DNA of 42,802 nt from a virus, in the IMG/VR virus record IMGVR_UViG_3300008740_000018, positions 1 to 42,802 of that record; one strand, 5' to 3'. Positions 13,004 to 18,739 of this stretch are shown here, one piece after another (positions within the stretch are counted from its first letter, which is position 1; every line of letters begins with the position of its first letter). The translations under genes and the position numbers were made by a program. Under the pieces are notes generated by a model. That model ran no database searches. It was not told where the DNA came from and saw only the letters and a program-made list of their open reading frames with translations.

Positions 13004-13309
13004 ATGATTGACTATTGGGGTGATCTTGTTAAGCGGGAAGAAAAAATGAAATTTGAAGATTTAAAATTTGAGGATGTCTCTGCAACACACGGAGAGAACG
13101 CAATTCAGGCATATGTGGAATTGCCGAACGGTTATGATGTTTCCGTGGTGAAGCATCGGTTTTCATACGGTGGCGAAAAAGGTTTATTTGAAATTGGTTG
13201 CTTCTTCAACAATCACATGGTTGACCCTTCTGATTGGGGCGATACCGTTAAGGGGTGGTTGAATGAAAGCGACGTTGAACATTGGTTGAACTATATTAAA
13301 AAACTATGA
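13004..13309 (+). CDS. hypothetical protein
   Basis: 101 residues, acidic and aromatic-rich, beta-type (AYVELPNGYDVSVVKHRFSY, GLFEIGCFFNNHMVD). An internal ATG at 13028 preceded by GGGAAGAAAAA could be the true start. Not recognised. Its stop overlaps the start of a tiny membrane protein (ATGA). Confidence 0.6.
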   Translation: MIDYWGDLVKREEKMKFEDLKFEDVSATHGENAIQAYVELPNGYDVSVVKHRFSYGGEKGLFEIGCFFNNHMVDPSDWGDTVKGWLNESDVEHWLNYIKKL

Positions 13310-13413
13310 ATGACTCCTATAGAGATTTGCACTTTTTCCTTTTCTGTTTAATCGGTGCGTTTATTATTATAATCGCAACGGGTATTTATATTGAAATTTT
13401 GCCCTACCTGTAG
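13306..13413 (+). CDS. single-span membrane peptide
   Basis: 35 residues with one long hydrophobic stretch (LHFFLFCLIGAFIIIIATGI) between polar ends. Start-stop overlap (ATGA) with the preceding gene supports translation. One of the tiny membrane proteins of this region. Confidence 0.55.
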   Translation: MNDSYRDLHFFLFCLIGAFIIIIATGIYIEILPYL

Positions 13414-13425
13414 AGCATTGTTTTT

Positions 13426-13470
13426 CCACACTATGGCACGGCATGTGCTGCCCGCTTGGCATAAAGTGTT
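13426..13470. repeat. element A copy 5
   Basis: CCACACTATGGCACG arm and right arm TGGCATAAAGTGTTG, which is the exact reverse complement of a CAACACTTTATGCCA left arm. The centre is divergent. Confidence 0.65.
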
Positions 13471-13490
13471 GATTATCAAGGGTTTAGCGT

Positions 13491-13499
13491 TGTGAATAA
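13491..13499 (+). promoter_or_regulatory. DnaA box
   Basis: TGTGAATAA, 17 nt before the -35 of the next promoter. Confidence 0.7.
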
Positions 13500-13516
13500 C
13501 TTTACCAGGATAGTTC

Positions 13517-13545
13517 TTGCTTCTTTGACGATTTTCCGTCATAAT
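13517..13545 (+). promoter_or_regulatory. sigma70-like promoter, leaderless geometry
   Basis: TTGCTT, 17 nt, CATAAT, 6 nt to ATG. Confidence 0.65.
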
Positions 13546-13551
13546 GCTCCC

Positions 13552-13920
13552 ATGAAATTAAAACTGACCGCAGCACCTAACGCAACCCGCCGCACTCGCA
13601 ATCGCATCAGTGAGATCGGGCCGATCTTTGAAGATGTCACCCGTGAGTTTACGGGCAAGAATTCCGTTGCGGATCGCGTTTTATTGCGTGGTCAACGCGA
13701 TTGGTTGGGATGGCTTCCCATCTCTGAAATTCGAGCCACCAGCCCAATGGGGTCATCAAAAATCATTTGGCCCGTGGATGAAGATGGTGACTATCGTAGC
13801 GCGGGATGGCACCCGTTGAATCTACACGCGTGGCGGCGTGAGTGTATCGATGGCAAGGCCCATCTTGACCCTTTGGACGCGTGTGGGCATGAGTCCAAAC
13901 CATATCCAAAGCGGGTGTGA
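13552..13920 (+). CDS. hypothetical protein
   Basis: 122 residues, basic N-terminus (KLKLTAAPNATRRTRNR), then GQRDWLGWLPISEIRA and DYRSAGWHPLNLHAWRREC with many Trp and His. Not recognised. Start set by the promoter; the longer frame from 13492 would begin inside the DnaA box. More GC-rich than average here. Confidence 0.6.
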   Translation: MKLKLTAAPNATRRTRNRISEIGPIFEDVTREFTGKNSVADRVLLRGQRDWLGWLPISEIRATSPMGSSKIIWPVDEDGDYRSAGWHPLNLHAWRRECIDGKAHLDPLDACGHESKPYPKRV

Positions 13921-13924
13921 ATAA
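13916..13924 (+). promoter_or_regulatory. DnaA box
   Basis: TGTGAATAA overlapping the stop of the upstream gene and 7 nt before the next -35. Confidence 0.65.
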
Positions 13925-13931
13925 CTTTTTA

Positions 13932-13960
13932 TCGACCTTTTAATTCAATTCAACTATACT
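13932..13960 (+). promoter_or_regulatory. sigma70-like promoter, leaderless geometry
   Basis: TCGACC, 17 nt, TATACT, 6 nt to ATG. Confidence 0.65.
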
Positions 13961-13966
13961 ACTCAA

Positions 13967-14224
13967 ATGATGAATAACGACATGAGCAACCCCACCAACC
14001 ACGACGCGCGTATCTCCTGCGAGGAGGCTTTCACCGAGGACATGGGCCCCGCGACTTGGGCCAATGAGCCTGAGCCACAACCCGAACCGCCCAAGGGCGG
14101 GCGGTGTGAGGATGCACCTTGCTGTGGGTGCTGCCCTTCTTCTAATGACTATGCCGCAGACGACGGCTATGGTTCTTACGCGGCTGACGCGTGGCACGAC
14201 GCCCACGAGTATCCCGAGTGGTAA
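13967..14224 (+). CDS. acidic Cys-rich hypothetical protein
   Basis: 85 residues, very acidic, with a Pro/Glu stretch (EPEPQPEPPKGG) and a Cys cluster CEDAPCCGCCPS that could bind metal. The C-terminus is rich in Asp, Ala, Tyr and His. Low-complexity composition and higher GC than neighbours. No family recognised. Confidence 0.55.
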   Translation: MMNNDMSNPTNHDARISCEEAFTEDMGPATWANEPEPQPEPPKGGRCEDAPCCGCCPSSNDYAADDGYGSYAADAWHDAHEYPEW

Positions 14225-14244
14225 GGGGGGAAGTTGTTGATTTT

Positions 14245-14288
14245 CAACACTTTGGCACGATATCGGCTGCACATTTCATGCCAAGTGC
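14245..14288. repeat. element A copy 6
   Basis: CAACACTTTGGCACG arm, ATATCGGCTGCACAT centre, TTCATGCCAAGTGC arm, then seven T, so it could also terminate transcription. Confidence 0.8.
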
Positions 14289-14308
14289 TTTTTTTCAATT
14301 AGTTTAAG

Positions 14309-14345
14309 GGTGGGACTGCGGATGTCCCACCCCATATGCTATACT
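14309..14345 (+). promoter_or_regulatory. hairpin C promoter cassette, copy 2
   Basis: GGTGGGAC, loop TGCGGAT, GTCCCACC, 8 nt, TATACT, 6 nt (AGACGC) to ATG. Nearly identical to copy 1. Confidence 0.75.
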
Positions 14346-14351
14346 AGACGC

Positions 14352-14807
14352 ATGAAAATTAAAAACAACAACGAAGCAATCAAACCAATATTTGATTTAG
14401 ACGGCACTCTTATCGTAGAGGATAGAAGCAGCACCCGCCTATTTGATTTTCACAACTCCGCTGCTATTCTAAACCTAAAAGAATCTGATTTGACTCATCT
14501 CGGAGTGTTAGTCAGAGATTCAGGAAAGCAATTTGACATTCTCACAGCAAGAGGAAAAAGCAACGCAAGATTTGTTAGAGTTGCACTCACCAATTTAGGA
14601 TTTAACGTCAGAGACATTATTTGCGTAGGAATCGATATTGACACTCCCGAAGACATGGACAAAGTTAGCGCGGATGACGTAGCAGAGAAAAAGCAAAGCT
14701 TTATTCGTAAGATCATGCGCAAACTCGTAGACAACGATCCAAGAAACGGTGCAGACCTTCCAGAAGGTTTATTTGAATTAGTAACACAAGACCAGACAGA
14801 ATTTTAA
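14352..14807 (+). CDS. HAD-superfamily phosphatase
   Basis: 151 residues. FDLDGTL (Asp15 nucleophile, Asp17 acid/base) is HAD motif I, FDILTARGKS carries motif II, and DNDPRN near the end supplies acidic metal ligands. Size and motif order match the small phage HAD phosphatases, such as 3'-phosphatase-type domains of nucleic-acid repair enzymes or 5'-nucleotidases. The substrate cannot be read from sequence. The start follows cassette C; the longer GTG frame is an artefact of the hairpin. Confidence 0.75.
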   Translation: MKIKNNNEAIKPIFDLDGTLIVEDRSSTRLFDFHNSAAILNLKESDLTHLGVLVRDSGKQFDILTARGKSNARFVRVALTNLGFNVRDIICVGIDIDTPEDMDKVSADDVAEKKQSFIRKIMRKLVDNDPRNGADLPEGLFELVTQDQTEF

Positions 14808-14821
14808 ACAAAAAAAAGAAA

Positions 14822-15109
14822 ATGAGAAACATCATCGACCCAAACGTGAAAGGCAGCCAAGCCTTTGGAGTATATCAACACATCATCCTGCGTAATGGCT
14901 GGGAGTATTATTTGGAAAAGGCAGATAACGAAGGCGTTGCTTTTGGTTTTGTCATGGGCTTTGAAAACGAATGGGGAAGCGTTTATATGCCAGAGATTGA
15001 ATCACACATTGCAAGCATAGCTCGTGGCAATGAGCTTAATTACATCATGGCCCCATTTGGTTACATTTGGGAGGACGAAAAAGAATTACACAAGAAAGCT
15101 TGTGAATAA
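14822..15109 (+). CDS. hypothetical protein
   Basis: 95 residues, acidic and aromatic (GVYQHIILRNGWEYYLEKAD, GFVMGFENEWGSVYMPEI, MAPFGYIWEDE). Probably a small alpha/beta fold of the type found in early regions of other phages. No function. It follows the HAD gene by 14 nt with a purine-rich AAAAAAAGAAA leader. Its last codons and stop form a DnaA box. Confidence 0.6.
   Translation: MRNIIDPNVKGSQAFGVYQHIILRNGWEYYLEKADNEGVAFGFVMGFENEWGSVYMPEIESHIASIARGNELNYIMAPFGYIWEDEKELHKKACE
15101..15109 (+). promoter_or_regulatory. DnaA box
   Basis: TGTGAATAA overlapping the end of the preceding gene. Confidence 0.55.
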
Positions 15110-15135
15110 CTAGTTGCCAGGAAAGCCTTGTTTTT

Positions 15136-15181
15136 CAACACTTTGGCACGAAGTCGGCTGCCGATTGAGACTGATTCTCAA
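15136..15181. repeat. element A copy 7 with TTGAGA palindrome
   Basis: CAACACTTTGGCACG arm and AAGTCGGCTGCCGA centre. The right arm is replaced by the palindrome TTGAGACTGATTCTCAA. Confidence 0.7.
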
Positions 15182-15187
15182 TTAAAT

Positions 15188-15196
15188 TGTGAATAA
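15188..15196 (+). promoter_or_regulatory. DnaA box
   Basis: TGTGAATAA, 17 nt before the -35. Confidence 0.7.
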
Positions 15197-15213
15197 CTTT
15201 TTCATTTTAGGGG

Positions 15214-15242
15214 TTGACTTTTTGGTAAAAATCAGGTATACT
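15214..15242 (+). promoter_or_regulatory. sigma70-like promoter
   Basis: TTGACT, 17 nt, TATACT. Third copy of the TTGACTTTTTGGTAAAAAT block. The first ATG is 30 nt downstream. Confidence 0.8.
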
Positions 15243-15272
15243 CTTTGTATTGAGAGTGAGAGATTAAAGATT

Positions 15273-15467
15273 ATGAGAAACCTACCAGCACTACCAGAGA
15301 CGACCTTCGAAGTTACATTTGACAACGACAGCACGGTATTCATTAGCGCACGAGACAAAGAACACGCTCGCCGCATTGTGGAAAACAACAAAGGATTTAG
15401 CCTGTGGCGTAGAAGAGACGACGAAGAGTGGCAAAAGCGCACCATAAAAAAGATTGAGATAAATTAA
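15273..15467 (+). CDS. small basic hypothetical protein
   Basis: 64 residues. Strands (TTFEVTFDNDSTVFISA) followed by a helix DKEHARRIVENNKGF and a basic end (WRRRDDEEWQKRTIKKIEI). It could contact nucleic acid. ATG 15273 chosen. An in-frame ATT sits 6 nt after the -10, exactly where other genes have their start, so a degraded leaderless start is possible. Confidence 0.55.
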   Translation: MRNLPALPETTFEVTFDNDSTVFISARDKEHARRIVENNKGFSLWRRRDDEEWQKRTIKKIEIN

Positions 15468-15468
15468 C

Positions 15469-15505
15469 GGTAGGACTACAAATGTCCCACCCCCTGTGAT
15501 ATACT
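15469..15505 (+). promoter_or_regulatory. hairpin C promoter cassette, copy 3
   Basis: GGTAGGAC, loop TACAAAT, GTCCCACC, 8 nt, TATACT, 6 nt to ATG. The most diverged stem (one G to A). Confidence 0.7.
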
Positions 15506-15511
15506 GAACGC

Positions 15512-15865
15512 ATGAAAATTAAAAACGATATGAAAGCAAACAACCTAAAACTCGGAGCCATTTACATCAACGCAAACACTGGCCAACCTTGCCGCTTGGT
15601 CAACATCGTACCCTGTCAGGGTGTCTGGTTAGAGACTTATGACGGTGAGGGATACGGTGAACTGGTTAAATTTGAAGATTGCCACTATGCAGACCAAGAC
15701 GAGGTTCAAGATCACCTAGAAGATCACCGCACATTCACCGCTAACGCTAAAGCACCATCTCACAAAGAGATGCCAGCGCAACGCGTTAAGAATTACGATA
15801 CCTATTGGAACGTACAAGGCTACTACGAAGATAGTTATGGCAATGACATTCGATGCAGAGACTAA
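15512..15865 (+). CDS. hypothetical protein
   Basis: 117 residues. After the shared MKIKND start it continues LKLGAIYINANTGQPCRLVN and GVWLETYDGEGYGELVKF, a beta-rich SH3-like pattern with a long acidic C-terminus. The small upstream gene at 8223 has a similar GxLYFN-type strand, but homology is not demonstrable. Not recognised. Confidence 0.6.
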   Translation: MKIKNDMKANNLKLGAIYINANTGQPCRLVNIVPCQGVWLETYDGEGYGELVKFEDCHYADQDEVQDHLEDHRTFTANAKAPSHKEMPAQRVKNYDTYWNVQGYYEDSYGNDIRCRD

Positions 15866-15894
15866 CCCTATTCAATTCAACCCTTATTATAATT

Positions 15895-16092
15895 ATGAAA
15901 AAACACAACATACAAAACGCAAGCCCATTCGCCACAAAGCAACTGGGTGACAAACTCAACAAGGTATTAGCAAAGCATGAAAGAAAGATTGATCGCGGCC
16001 TTTCTCGTTTGCTAGATGGTCTCATTGGCGCAATCATTGCCCTCGGCTTTGTAGTCGCTCATGGTATGCTCACCACACAGTGGACGTGGTAG
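15895..16092 (+). CDS. small membrane-anchored protein
   Basis: 65 residues from ATG 15895: a basic amphipathic front (KQLGDKLNKVLAKHERKIDRG) and a C-terminal hydrophobic segment (LIGAIIALGFVVAHGM). The frame extends upstream to 15853 but overlaps the previous gene without need. Tail-anchored topology. Function unknown. Confidence 0.55.
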   Translation: MKKHNIQNASPFATKQLGDKLNKVLAKHERKIDRGLSRLLDGLIGAIIALGFVVAHGMLTTQWTW

Positions 16093-16135
16093 CACCACAC
16101 ACACGCACACACACTAACCCTAACCAAGGACATAT

Positions 16136-16285
16136 ATGTTACACGTTGGATTCGAAACCATCATAGGCGTAGGCCTCATCCTGTTCTCTCTATACAAAAC
16201 AGATAAGAAGAACATGACCACATTGCTTATTGGCTTTGCTGGTGTTGCGCTTACTATCCTAGGGCGTCATGCTTGTGGATGGTAG
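16136..16285 (+). CDS. small two-span membrane protein
   Basis: 49 residues with two hydrophobic spans (TIIGVGLILFSLY, then TTLLIGFAGVALTILG) separated by KTDKKN. An AAGGA sequence lies 7-11 nt before the ATG. Part of a tiny-membrane-protein run. Confidence 0.55.
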   Translation: MLHVGFETIIGVGLILFSLYKTDKKNMTTLLIGFAGVALTILGRHACGW

Positions 16286-16366
16286 GCGTACACGCTAACC
16301 CCTGACGCTAACCCCTAAGGACACAAGCACTATGTAAACTCACAATCCACATAAAGCACTGTATAT

Positions 16367-16420
16367 CAACACTTTGGCACGATATGTGCAGCCGATTTCA
16401 TGCCAATGAGACCGAGTCTC
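16367..16420. repeat. element A copy 8 with TGAGAC palindrome
   Basis: CAACACTTTGGCACG arm, ATATGTGCAGCCGAT centre (inverted relative to copy 6), TTCATGCCAA, then the palindrome TGAGACCGAGTCTCA. Confidence 0.8.
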
Positions 16421-16428
16421 AGTTATAT

Positions 16429-16437
16429 TGTGAATAA
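16429..16437 (+). promoter_or_regulatory. DnaA box
   Basis: TGTGAATAA, 7 nt before the -35 TTGGCA. Confidence 0.7.
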
Positions 16438-16444
16438 CTTTTTC

Positions 16445-16473
16445 TTGGCAAAAGACTAAAATTTTGATACTCT
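16445..16473 (+). promoter_or_regulatory. sigma70-like promoter, leaderless geometry
   Basis: TTGGCA, 17 nt, TACTCT, 7 nt to ATG. Confidence 0.6.
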
Positions 16474-16480
16474 CTTAACA

Positions 16481-16588
16481 ATGAAAACAACGAACGAAAC
16501 AAAAGACAGTTGGCCAACCTCTCGTTTTATTGTGGAGATGGTCGCCATTTGGGGCTTGATGATTTGGATGATGATTTCACACCTTTAA
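16481..16588 (+). CDS. single-span membrane peptide
   Basis: 35 residues: polar N-terminus then a Trp/Met-rich hydrophobic helix (FIVEMVAIWGLMIWMMI). It has its own complete promoter module (element A, palindrome, DnaA box, promoter), which argues that this tiny frame is a real gene. Confidence 0.6.
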   Translation: MKTTNETKDSWPTSRFIVEMVAIWGLMIWMMISHL

Positions 16589-16594
16589 TTGTGC

Positions 16595-16631
16595 GGTGGG
16601 ACAGCGGATGTCCCACCCAGTGTGTTATACT
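16595..16631 (+). promoter_or_regulatory. hairpin C promoter cassette, copy 4
   Basis: GGTGGGAC, loop AGCGGAT, GTCCCACC, 8 nt, TATACT, 6 nt to ATG. Confidence 0.75.
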
Positions 16632-16637
16632 ACTCGC

Positions 16638-16946
16638 ATGAAAATTAAGAACGATATGAAAAACAAAAACCAAAACCCACGCTATCGCCTCGCCAAGCGC
16701 GGCGAAACCCAAACTCCTTATTATGGCGTCTGGACTCCTGACGAGTACACGGGCAACAGCGAGTTCCCCAAGTCCCACAAAGGACTTGAGGCAGCGATCC
16801 GATTGGCTGACGCTTTCGAGTCTTTCGTTGTGGCTCACAACGCCGATTGCACTACTGAAACGGTTTGGACTCATTCCGAACTCACAGCAGCCATTGAAAA
16901 AGACCGCTGCGACTATTACCGCAAGGGAACATATCACGGCGACTAA
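16638..16946 (+). CDS. hypothetical protein
   Basis: 102 residues starting with the shared MKIKNDMK. Basic front (YRLAKRGETQTPYYGVW), then a helix GLEAAIRLADAFESFV and a charged end. Not recognised. The long minus-strand frame over it translates the promoter hairpin and is a shadow. Confidence 0.6.
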   Translation: MKIKNDMKNKNQNPRYRLAKRGETQTPYYGVWTPDEYTGNSEFPKSHKGLEAAIRLADAFESFVVAHNADCTTETVWTHSELTAAIEKDRCDYYRKGTYHGD

Positions 16947-16973
16947 CTCAACCCAACTCAACCTTTTTATATT

Positions 16974-17120
16974 ATGAACAAACAAGAAACCGAACAATTC
17001 ATTAATGAAGTGGTGAAGCCCATCACTTTCGTTGCCCTCACAGTCTTTGGCTTTGCAGTAGCCGTTGACTACTCAGCACAACTCATTGAAGCAATCGACT
17101 GGCTGACCCTTAACAACTAA
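16974..17120 (+). CDS. small membrane protein
   Basis: 48 residues with a central hydrophobic segment (ITFVALTVFGFAVAVDY) and acidic ends. Follows the cassette-C gene by 27 nt in the same transcript, as the membrane protein at 15895 follows its own cassette-C gene. Confidence 0.55.
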   Translation: MNKQETEQFINEVVKPITFVALTVFGFAVAVDYSAQLIEAIDWLTLNN

Positions 17121-17127
17121 AAAAATT

Positions 17128-17373
17128 ATGACGAAACAACATTTCGAATTTGTCGCATCACTAATTAACGCCGCAAGCAATGGCACTCCACCCCAACACC
17201 TCGCTATCCTCGCCGCTGCGAAGTTCGCGAAGGATAACCCACGCTTCGACAAGCCTAGGTTTTACGATGCCTGTGGTCTTTTGCCTAATGGCACACCAAA
17301 GCCAGAGCGTGTCTTTGGTCGAGACAATCACTCACTAGTTAAGGTAACAGAGGAGGACCTTGCCGCACTGTAA
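17128..17373 (+). CDS. small hypothetical protein
   Basis: 81 residues, helical N-terminus (FEFVASLINAASNG), then ILAAAKFAKDNPRFDKPRFYDACG, a block of the type seen in small conserved phage proteins. No function. Last gene of the early region; a GC-rich hairpin with a T run follows. Confidence 0.6.
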   Translation: MTKQHFEFVASLINAASNGTPPQHLAILAAAKFAKDNPRFDKPRFYDACGLLPNGTPKPERVFGRDNHSLVKVTEEDLAAL

Positions 17374-17375
17374 GT

Positions 17376-17399
17376 GGGGTGGGACTCCCCCCCCTTTTT
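17376..17399 (+). terminator. rho-independent terminator
   Basis: GGGG(TGGGACT)CCCC followed by further C and five T. The GGTGGGAC resembles hairpin C, but the 3' arm differs. Confidence 0.6.
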
Positions 17400-17481
17400 G
17401 AAATCTCAAACGAGTTAGCGTTTCATTTTTTGGGGGGAGGGGGTACTTTTCAGTCTCCCCGAGAACTTTTTGACTTCTCTA

Positions 17482-17538
17482 AAAAAATAAAAAAATAAAA
17501 AATTAGCCCCGCCGCTTAAGTTGTTAAACGACGAGGCT
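17482..17538 (-). terminator. terminator for the minus-strand gene
   Basis: On the minus strand AGCCTCGTCGT pairs with GCGGCGGGGCT over 11 bp (three G-U pairs that work only on this strand), followed by T-rich tracts. It reads out of the gene at 17554-17724. Confidence 0.75.
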
Positions 17539-17553
17539 GTACATGAGTAGGAA

Positions 17554-17724
17554 TCACTCACCCTGTACTTGGGTGGAGCTAACTTGTTCCGTCTGCAATT
17601 CCGTCAAATGATATAGAACATATCCATTAACGATGAAATTGAATGCCAAAAGGAGCATTACAATTCGTGCATATAGGGGTTTGCCCTGTGTGATTACATT
17701 ATTACTATCTTTGTCTGTGTTCAT
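17554..17724 (-). CDS. small membrane protein on the minus strand
   Basis: 56 residues: polar front (NTDKDSNNVITQGKPLYA), one hydrophobic helix (RIVMLLLAFNFIVNGYVLY), polar tail. The frame is flanked by a full promoter (17733-17761) and a dedicated terminator, so this short gene is well supported despite its size. It marks the boundary between the early and late halves. Confidence 0.7.
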   Translation of the reverse strand: MNTDKDSNNVITQGKPLYARIVMLLLAFNFIVNGYVLYHLTELQTEQVSSTQVQGE

Positions 17725-17732
17725 GTCCGCTA

Positions 17733-17761
17733 ATAATAGCAGGGTACCATATAGAGGTCAA
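17733..17761 (-). promoter_or_regulatory. sigma70-like promoter, leaderless geometry
   Basis: On the minus strand: TTGACC, 17 nt, TATTAT, 8 nt to the ATG. Confidence 0.8.
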
Positions 17762-17794
17762 TAAAAAAGTCATAAAAAAAACACCAAAAAAAGC

Positions 17795-17800
17795 TATAAT
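17795..17800 (+). promoter_or_regulatory. perfect -10 (TATAAT)
   Basis: TATAAT, 7 nt before the ATG at 17808; no clear -35 in the A-rich stretch upstream. Confidence 0.5.
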
Positions 17801-17807
17801 AATTAAA

Positions 17808-18626
17808 ATGAATGCTTTCTTTTGTGTTACAGATGACAATTATGTAGACCTTGCTGAAGTGCTCGTTAAGTCCATAAGAGAAAATGGACATACAGAAGAC
17901 ATCATTGTAGGGCATGGAAAAGGTTTAAATAAAAAAAATCAACTAAAACTTAAAACTTTTGGTGCAAAAACAATTAATTTCCCAGTAGTTAACTGTCCAT
18001 ATTGTAGACCTAGTCAAAAAAGGTGGAATGGGAGCAATCTATTAAAACTTCATGCTTTCGGTCTTGAAAAATATGATAAAATACTTGTTATGGACGCAGA
18101 CTGTATGCTTCTTGATAATGTTTCTGAGGTATTTGAAAGAGAAGAGCGCTACCTTTTCGCAAAAAGCGCTACACAAGAAACAGACGTCTTCTCAATTAAC
18201 AGTGGTGTAATGATGATTACCCCAAACCGCGCACTATATACAGAACTTATTAAAATTGCCAGCTTACGTGGAACAAATAAGGCTACTTGGAGCTCCATGG
18301 ATGAAACAATACTAAGAGCTAAATTTTCTGATCTTTCAATTTGTAAAGACTGGAGAAATGAACACAATATTCAAAAACACGCAGATGGGGTGGGTCTTAT
18401 GGGAAGAGAATATAATGTTTATTATACCAAGGAAGAAGTACTTTCGAATTTACCTATAATTGAAAAAGAAAAAGTAAAGATTGTTCACTTCCTAAATTGG
18501 GGTTATTCGCTACATAAACCCAATAGACTATCGCGTGACATATTTAAATTATGGACATCTTCAAGTTTTCCAATCATTCTAGAGTACTATAAAAAATATT
18601 ATCAACTTAAAGATAGCAACCCGTGA
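17808..18626 (+). CDS. GT8-family glycosyltransferase
   Basis: 272 residues. The order matches GT8 (glycogenin/galactosyltransferase) enzymes: LAEVLVKSIRENG, RWNGSNLLKLHAFGLEKYDKI, then VMDADCMLLDNV with the DxD metal/nucleotide-sugar motif (DAD), INSGVMMITPN, SSMDETIL, and a C-terminal KIVHFLNWGYSLHKPN holding the late His. It would transfer a hexose from a nucleotide sugar. Target unknown: virion protein, phage DNA or host surface glycan. First gene of the late, AT-rich half and of a glycosyltransferase-rich segment. Confidence 0.8.
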   Translation: MNAFFCVTDDNYVDLAEVLVKSIRENGHTEDIIVGHGKGLNKKNQLKLKTFGAKTINFPVVNCPYCRPSQKRWNGSNLLKLHAFGLEKYDKILVMDADCMLLDNVSEVFEREERYLFAKSATQETDVFSINSGVMMITPNRALYTELIKIASLRGTNKATWSSMDETILRAKFSDLSICKDWRNEHNIQKHADGVGLMGREYNVYYTKEEVLSNLPIIEKEKVKIVHFLNWGYSLHKPNRLSRDIFKLWTSSSFPIILEYYKKYYQLKDSNP

Positions 18627-18635
18627 CATAGTGTC

Positions 18636-18672
18636 CCAACTGTGACAGGTACATAACTGTGACACGGTGACA
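18636..18672. repeat. TGTGACA repeats upstream of the sigma-54 promoter
   Basis: ACTGTGACA occurs twice (17 bp apart), followed by CGGTGACACA; an inverted GTGTCCC precedes them. About 50-80 bp upstream of the -24/-12 site, as expected for enhancer-binding-protein sites. Confidence 0.45.
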
Positions 18673-18712
18673 CAATCGCCGCTAAAACCCCCTATTTTCT
18701 TTGATTTTTGGT

Positions 18713-18729
18713 TGGCACGCCTCCTGCTT
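18713..18729 (+). promoter_or_regulatory. sigma-54 (-24/-12) promoter
   Basis: TTGGCACG-CCTCC-TGCTT: GG at 18714 and GC at 18726, exactly ten bases apart, matching TGGCACG-N4-TTGCW in all but one position. The predicted start, about 12 nt downstream, coincides with the hsp20 ATG. Confidence 0.7.
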
Positions 18730-18739
18730 TATACAAAGC

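Noticed and set aside
14245-14295. Element A as just a terminator
   Set aside because: Copy 6 has a T run, but copies 4, 5 and 8 do not. The loop is far too long and conserved for a simple terminator.
16144-16165. tRNA T-arm-like sequence on the minus strand (GGTTTCGAATCC)
   Set aside because: No acceptor, D or anticodon arm fits around it, and it lies inside a coding frame. I saw no tRNA gene in the window.
12194-16617. Hairpin C as ordinary terminators of upstream genes
   Set aside because: No T run follows any copy, the loop and 3' flank are conserved, and a TATACT lies at a fixed distance, so a regulatory site is more likely. Terminator function is not excluded.
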